Assembly: GCF_900129745.1 (NCBI RefSeq)
Contig: NZ_FQWS01000001.1
Span: 1,364,001-1,428,000 of the forward strand
Reading direction: 5' to 3'
Source of the DNA: Winogradskyella jejuensis
Lineage (GTDB): Bacteria; Bacteroidota; Bacteroidia; Flavobacteriales; Flavobacteriaceae
DNA: 64,000 nucleotides
The notes beneath the pieces were generated by a model. That model made no database searches. It was given only the letters and a program-made list of their open reading frames with translations, and was not told the origin of the DNA. Every line of letters starts with the position of its first letter. Within the stretch, counting starts at the first letter, position 1. Positions 61,014 to 64,000 of the stretch are shown piece after piece. The position numbers and the translations under genes were made by a program.

Positions 61014-61901
61014 ATGGTTTCTTACCAACCCAAAGACCTAACAACAGCTAAATTACATGGATATTTGCTAAGTGCTGTGGCGCCTAGGCCAATTGCATTT
61101 GCGAGTACTATTGATAAAGACGGTAACCCTAATCTATCGCCCTTTAGTTTTTTTAATGTGTTTAGTGCTAATCCACCTATTCTCATATTTTCTCCTGCGC
61201 GTCGTGTTAGAGATAATACTACAAAGCATACTTTGGAAAATGTTGAAGAGGTCAAAGAAGTGGTCATTAATACGGTTAATTACGATATCGTACAGCAGAT
61301 GTCGTTGAGTAGTACAGAGTATCCTGAGGGCGTTAATGAGTTTGAAAAAGCGGGATTAACCATGTTGAAATCAGATTTGGTTAAACCATTTAGAGTGGCT
61401 GAATCTCCAATACAGATTGAATGTAAAGTCAATGAAATTGTAAAACTGGGTACAGAAGGTGGTGCAGGAAACTTAATTATTTGTGAGGCTTTAAAAATTC
61501 ACATGTCCGAAGCTATTTTGGATGAAAACGGAAGTGTCAATCAAAAAAAGCTAGATTTAGTAGCAAGAGCAGGAGGCAGTTATTACAGTCGAGCCAAAGA
61601 TGGATTTTTTGAAATACCAAAACCACTAACAACATTAGGAATAGGTGTTGATAAATTGCCTAAATCGGTGATAAAAAGTTCTGTATTATCGGGTAATGAT
61701 TTAGGAATTTTAGGTAATTTAGCAGCCTTTCCAAGTGATTCTGAAGTAGAAAATTATCTAAGAACCTCGGAGGAGTTCGCTAATATTTCGCACGTTAATG
61801 ATTTTGAAAATTTTATTCATAAAAAAGCAAAAGATTTAATAGAAAAGAATGAAGCTGAAAAAGCATTATTAATGCTACTAGCAAAAGAAAAAACTAAATA
61901 A
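61014..61901 (+). CDS. flavin reductase-like FMN-binding split-barrel protein
   Basis: 295 aa. The flavoredoxin/flavin reductase pattern is present: LLSAVAPRPIAFASTIDKDGNPNLSPFSFFNVFSANPPILIFSP and RRVRDNTTKHTLENVEEVKE. An additional C-terminal helical part (about 215-295) follows. It binds FMN and probably transfers electrons to a partner; substrate unknown. Followed after 17 nt by the DUF3127 gene on the same strand. Confidence 0.88.
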   Translation: MVSYQPKDLTTAKLHGYLLSAVAPRPIAFASTIDKDGNPNLSPFSFFNVFSANPPILIFSPARRVRDNTTKHTLENVEEVKEVVINTVNYDIVQQMSLSSTEYPEGVNEFEKAGLTMLKSDLVKPFRVAESPIQIECKVNEIVKLGTEGGAGNLIICEALKIHMSEAILDENGSVNQKKLDLVARAGGSYYSRAKDGFFEIPKPLTTLGIGVDKLPKSVIKSSVLSGNDLGILGNLAAFPSDSEVENYLRTSEEFANISHVNDFENFIHKKAKDLIEKNEAEKALLMLLAKEKTK

Positions 61902-61918
61902 TATCAATAAATTACAAC

Positions 61919-62296
61919 ATGGAAGTACAAGGAAGAATCAAAGTGATTGGAGAGACACAAACCTTTGGTAGTAATGGATTTAGAAAGCGCGAGCTTGTAG
62001 TAACCACAGAAGAGCAATACCCACAGCACATAATGGTAGAGTTTGTTCAAGACAAAACAGACTTATTAAACAACTATCAAGTAGGACAACAGGTAAAAGT
62101 AAATATTAATCTTAGAGGTCGTGAGTGGACAAATCCACAAGGAGAGGTTAAGTATTTTAACTCCATTCAAGGTTGGCGTATAGAGGCTGTGCAATCTGAA
62201 GCTGCACCAGCAGACATGCCACCAGTGGTGCCAGCTGCTGCTTTTGAGCCTGCTACAGATTTAAACACAGAAGAGCATGACGATTTGCCTTTCTAG
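61919..62296 (+). CDS. DUF3127 family protein
   Basis: 125 aa. EVQGRIKVIGETQTFGSNGFRKRELVVTTEEQYPQHIMVEFVQDK and INLRGREWTNPQGEVKYFNSIQGWRIEAV match DUF3127, an OB-fold-like domain common in Bacteroidetes and phages and often placed near single-stranded-DNA proteins. The acidic tail (EEHDDLPF) resembles SSB C-termini. Function not proven. A terminator follows. Confidence 0.85.
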   Translation: MEVQGRIKVIGETQTFGSNGFRKRELVVTTEEQYPQHIMVEFVQDKTDLLNNYQVGQQVKVNINLRGREWTNPQGEVKYFNSIQGWRIEAVQSEAAPADMPPVVPAAAFEPATDLNTEEHDDLPF

Positions 62297-62321
62297 TCAA
62301 TTTAAAGAGTATAGATAAAAT

Positions 62322-62349
62322 AAAACCCATTCTGTTGAATGGGTTTTTT
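62322..62349 (+). terminator. Rho-independent terminator of DUF3127
   Basis: An 11-bp stem AAAACCCATTC / GAATGGGTTTT with a 4-nt loop and a T-run, 26 nt after the stop. Confidence 0.9.
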
Positions 62350-62359
62350 ATTAATAAAA

Positions 62360-62382
62360 AAGTCCTGATAAAATCAGGACTT
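62360..62382 (-). terminator. minus-oriented terminator without an obvious gene
   Basis: A perfect 10-bp stem AAGTCCTGAT / ATCAGGACTT with a 3-nt loop. The T-tract follows only on the minus strand, yet no minus-strand coding gene ends just upstream of it on that strand. It might close an antisense or small RNA from 62383-62555, or be read together with the adjacent plus-strand terminator. Confidence 0.55.
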
Positions 62383-62400
62383 AATATTGTGGTTTTAGGT

Positions 62401-62463
62401 TTAACCTTTACGAACAAACTCAAAAAAAAGCAATGATGAACAAAATTCGTAACATAAAGGTTA
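62401..62463. other. long-range inverted repeat before aat, possible structured RNA
   Basis: TAACCTTTACGAA (near 62401) pairs with TTCGTAAcataAAGGTTA-type sequence near 62450 with a small bulge, around a loop of about 35 nt. The gap 62297-62555 holds no convincing protein gene; it contains two terminators, this structure and a palindrome at 62530-62545. Confidence 0.4.
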
Positions 62464-62529
62464 CTTCAAATATGAGAAAAAAAGCTAATTTACCAAAGCT
62501 AATCGCCTGATTTAACACTACTAAAGCAT

Positions 62530-62545
62530 ACTACAACGTTGTAGT
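62530..62545. promoter_or_regulatory. perfect 16-nt palindrome upstream of aat
   Basis: ACTACAACGTTGTAGT, perfectly palindromic, 10 nt before the aat TTG start. It has the size and symmetry of a dimeric-repressor operator, but no regulator is identified. Confidence 0.5.
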
Positions 62546-62555
62546 TAATAAAGAT

Positions 62556-63179
62556 TTGTACTTTTTAAATGATAAAATAGAGTTCCCAAGAGTATCCGAA
62601 GCATCAGCAGATGGGTTACTTGCTATAGGAGGAGATTTAAATCCTGAACGTATACTTCATGCCTATAATTCTGGAATTTTCCCTTGGTTTGAACAAGAAG
62701 AACCTATTCTCTGGTGGTCTCCAGACCCGCGTTTTGTTATTTTTCCAGAAGAGCTTAAAGTCTCAAAAAGTATGAAACCTCTTTTTAAAAAGAAGAGATT
62801 CAAGGTCACTAAGAATAAAGATTTTCGTTCAGTAATTACCAATTGTTCTGAGGCTTATAGAGAAGGGCAAAATGGCACATGGATTACAGATAATATGATA
62901 GAAGCCTATACAAAGCTTCATGAGTTGGGTTATGCTATTTCAGTTGAGGTTTGGCAAGATAAAGTCTTGGTTGGTGGACTTTACGGAGTTGATGTAGGTA
63001 ACGGTGTGTTTTGTGGAGAATCTATGTTTACAAAAGTGAGCAACGCAAGTAAATATGGTTTTATCCATTTTGTACAAAATTCTAACTACAAATTGATTGA
63101 TTGTCAGCTTCACACCAATCATTTAGAAAGTCTCGGCGGAACCTATATTTCTCGAAAAGAATTTTTAAGGTTCTTATAG
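62556..63179 (+). CDS. aat: leucyl/phenylalanyl-tRNA-protein transferase
   Basis: 207 aa with a TTG start, chosen because the family begins MYFL-x-D-x-I-x-FP exactly there and no ATG fits. Diagnostic motifs: GLLAIGGDLNPERILHAYNSGIFPWF, WWSPDPRFVI, GTWITDNMIEAY and VGGLYGVDVGNGVFCGESMF. Adds Leu or Phe to N-terminal Lys/Arg for N-end-rule degradation by ClpAP with ClpS; those genes are not in the window. Confidence 0.96.
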   Translation: MYFLNDKIEFPRVSEASADGLLAIGGDLNPERILHAYNSGIFPWFEQEEPILWWSPDPRFVIFPEELKVSKSMKPLFKKKRFKVTKNKDFRSVITNCSEAYREGQNGTWITDNMIEAYTKLHELGYAISVEVWQDKVLVGGLYGVDVGNGVFCGESMFTKVSNASKYGFIHFVQNSNYKLIDCQLHTNHLESLGGTYISRKEFLRFL

Positions 63180-63180
63180 T

Positions 63181-63744
63181 TTATACTTCATTGTATCTAA
63201 AACAAGACACCTCATGGTCATTTACCATTCCTGTGGCTTGCATATGGGCATAAATTACGGTAGAACCTACAAACTTAAAACCTCGTTTTTTTAAGTCCTT
63301 ACTTATTTTATCGCTGAGCGGTGTATTTGCAGGGGCATCTTTATAATTTTTGAACTTATTTTTAATCGGTTTCCCATCAACAAATCCCCAGATGTATTTA
63401 GAGAATGAGCCAAATTCGTCTTGCACTTTCATAAAGGCTTTGGCATTACTAACAGTAGCATTTACTTTAAGTTTATTTCTAATTATTCCAGAATCACTAA
63501 GCAAATCTGCGATTTTATCGTCATCGTAGTTGGCGATTTTTTTATAATCGAAAAAATCAAAAGCTTTCCTAAAGTTTTCACGCTTTCGAAGAATAGTTAT
63601 CCAACTTAATCCAGCTTGAAAAGTTTCAAGAATCAGAAACTCAAATAATTGGTCATCTGCGTAAACTGGCACACCCCATTCTAAATCATGATAAGCTTCA
63701 TAAAGTGGGTCTCCAACACACCAGCCGCATCTGTGTTTCTCCAT
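63181..63744 (-). CDS. tag: DNA-3-methyladenine glycosylase I
   Basis: 187 aa. HhH-family glycosylase with the Tag zinc snap: Cys in HRCGWC and His in YHDLEWG at the N-terminus, and His/Cys in NDHEVSCFRY at the C-terminus. Core motifs ETFQAGLSWITILRKRENFRKAF and FVGSTVIYAHMQATGMVNDH. Removes 3-methyladenine from alkylated DNA. Overlaps the upstream small membrane protein gene by 1 nt. Confidence 0.96.
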   Translation of the reverse strand: MEKHRCGWCVGDPLYEAYHDLEWGVPVYADDQLFEFLILETFQAGLSWITILRKRENFRKAFDFFDYKKIANYDDDKIADLLSDSGIIRNKLKVNATVSNAKAFMKVQDEFGSFSKYIWGFVDGKPIKNKFKNYKDAPANTPLSDKISKDLKKRGFKFVGSTVIYAHMQATGMVNDHEVSCFRYNEV

Positions 63745-63938
63745 TATCTTCCTCTTTTTTTAATACCGTATTCAATAAGTTTTATAACAACATATATTCC
63801 AACTAAAACATGCCTCAAATCAAATAAGGTTATGCTTTCGGTAATCATCCTGTTCTTAAATAATTTCAGGTAAACACCTGCTAATAGCACAAAGAATAGA
63901 ATGATGATAATGCCTTTAGTAACCTCTAAAATCTTCAT
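63744..63938 (-). CDS. small two-helix membrane protein
   Basis: 64 aa: TM helix about 8-26 (KGIIIILFFVLLAGVYLKLF), then a second hydrophobic stretch 43-58 and a basic end KKRGR. Its stop overlaps the tag ATG by 1 nt, so translation may be coupled. No recognised family. Small size lowers confidence, but coupling and composition favour a real gene. Confidence 0.6.
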   Translation of the reverse strand: MKILEVTKGIIIILFFVLLAGVYLKLFKNRMITESITLFDLRHVLVGIYVVIKLIEYGIKKRGR

Positions 63939-64000
63939 AATGTAAGTTTCTTGATATTACACTACTAATGTAACAACTGTTGCACAATTTTAGGCAATAG

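Noticed and set aside
62433..62510. A 25-codon ORF (starting MMNKIRNIK, with MRKKANLPK) before aat that recalls the N-terminus of DUF2256 proteins.
   Set aside because: It stops before any of the DUF2256 cysteines, is very short, and lies inside the inverted repeat; resemblance over about eight residues is not enough.
1..64000. CRISPR arrays, prophage, insertion sequences or a biosynthetic gene cluster (prompted by the phosphopantetheinyl transferase, CHAT and GGGPS genes).
   Set aside because: No direct-repeat array, transposase, integrase, phage structural gene, carrier protein or modular synthase is readable in any frame.

Overview
The window is a low-GC chromosomal segment of a Bacteroidetes bacterium, most likely a marine Flavobacteriaceae (the Winogradskyella/Psychroserpens/Olleya kind of genus; species not determinable here). 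The grounds are recurrent TAnnTTTG promoter boxes, absence of obvious Shine-Dalgarno sites, many secreted beta-barrel and lipoprotein genes, a PorT-family protein, an S46 dipeptidyl-peptidase, a DUF5686-like barrel, a GGGP synthase and a TPP riboswitch in front of a TonB-dependent receptor. Apart from one tRNA-Ser gene and the regulatory elements it is almost wholly protein-coding, with no insertion sequence, prophage or CRISPR array visible.

Layout. 1-6.6 kb: a probable sigma-factor-controlled envelope module. An ECF-like sigma gene and its one-TM TPR partner (plus strand) diverge from four genes for exported proteins (minus strand): a small tandem-repeat protein, a lipoprotein, a PKD/beta-barrel protein and a TPR-CHAT protein cut by the window edge. 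Two of these genes carry an identical bipartite promoter-like motif with identical 16-nt spacing. 6.6-12.4 kb: tatD, ansA, tRNA-Ser(GGA), an ExbB-membrane protein-ExbD-ExbD energy-transduction operon, a PorT-like barrel and a divergent PAP2-like membrane protein. 12.4-21.8 kb: rpoN, asnS, an RND/MMPL exporter, an MG2/plug-like exported protein and a DUF5686-type barrel. 21.8-26.3 kb: the translation cluster rplM-rpsI-rpsB-tsf-pyrH-frr. 26.4-33.9 kb: Sua5/TsaC, DNA polymerase I, an aldo/keto reductase, an OmpA lipoprotein and exonuclease III, with dispersed palindromic repeats between them.

34-46 kb: a very large outer-membrane barrel, a small barrel, glyS, comF, an Ig-like lipoprotein, then omega-amidase, a serine hydrolase, a coiled-coil lipoprotein and a methionine-type aminotransferase. 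The omega-amidase and the aminotransferase together suggest a glutamine transaminase/omega-amidase route for methionine salvage. 46-50 kb: an S46 peptidase with the Asp/Glu-specific (DPP11-type) arginine, a DUF1569 protein and ahcY. 50.3-57.8 kb: a tight plus-strand operon (phosphopantetheinyl transferase, GGGP synthase, thiamine-binding YkoF-like protein, PnuC transporter, NadR-like kinase, DUF4301, ArfB), followed by a TPP riboswitch and a TonB-dependent receptor; the second half reads as a vitamin (probably thiamine) uptake and salvage locus. 57.7-64 kb: a Rieske-like lipoprotein with degenerate ligands, greA, HIT protein, an orphan histidine kinase with a zinc-ribbon membrane protein, a flavin reductase, a DUF3127 protein, aat, tag and a small membrane protein.

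The candidate for an undescribed system is the sigma/CHAT/tandem-repeat module at 1-6.6 kb. Secondary points are the thiamine salvage cluster, the degenerate Rieske protein, the structured untranslated block before aat, and the paired repeats in intergenic regions and leaders.
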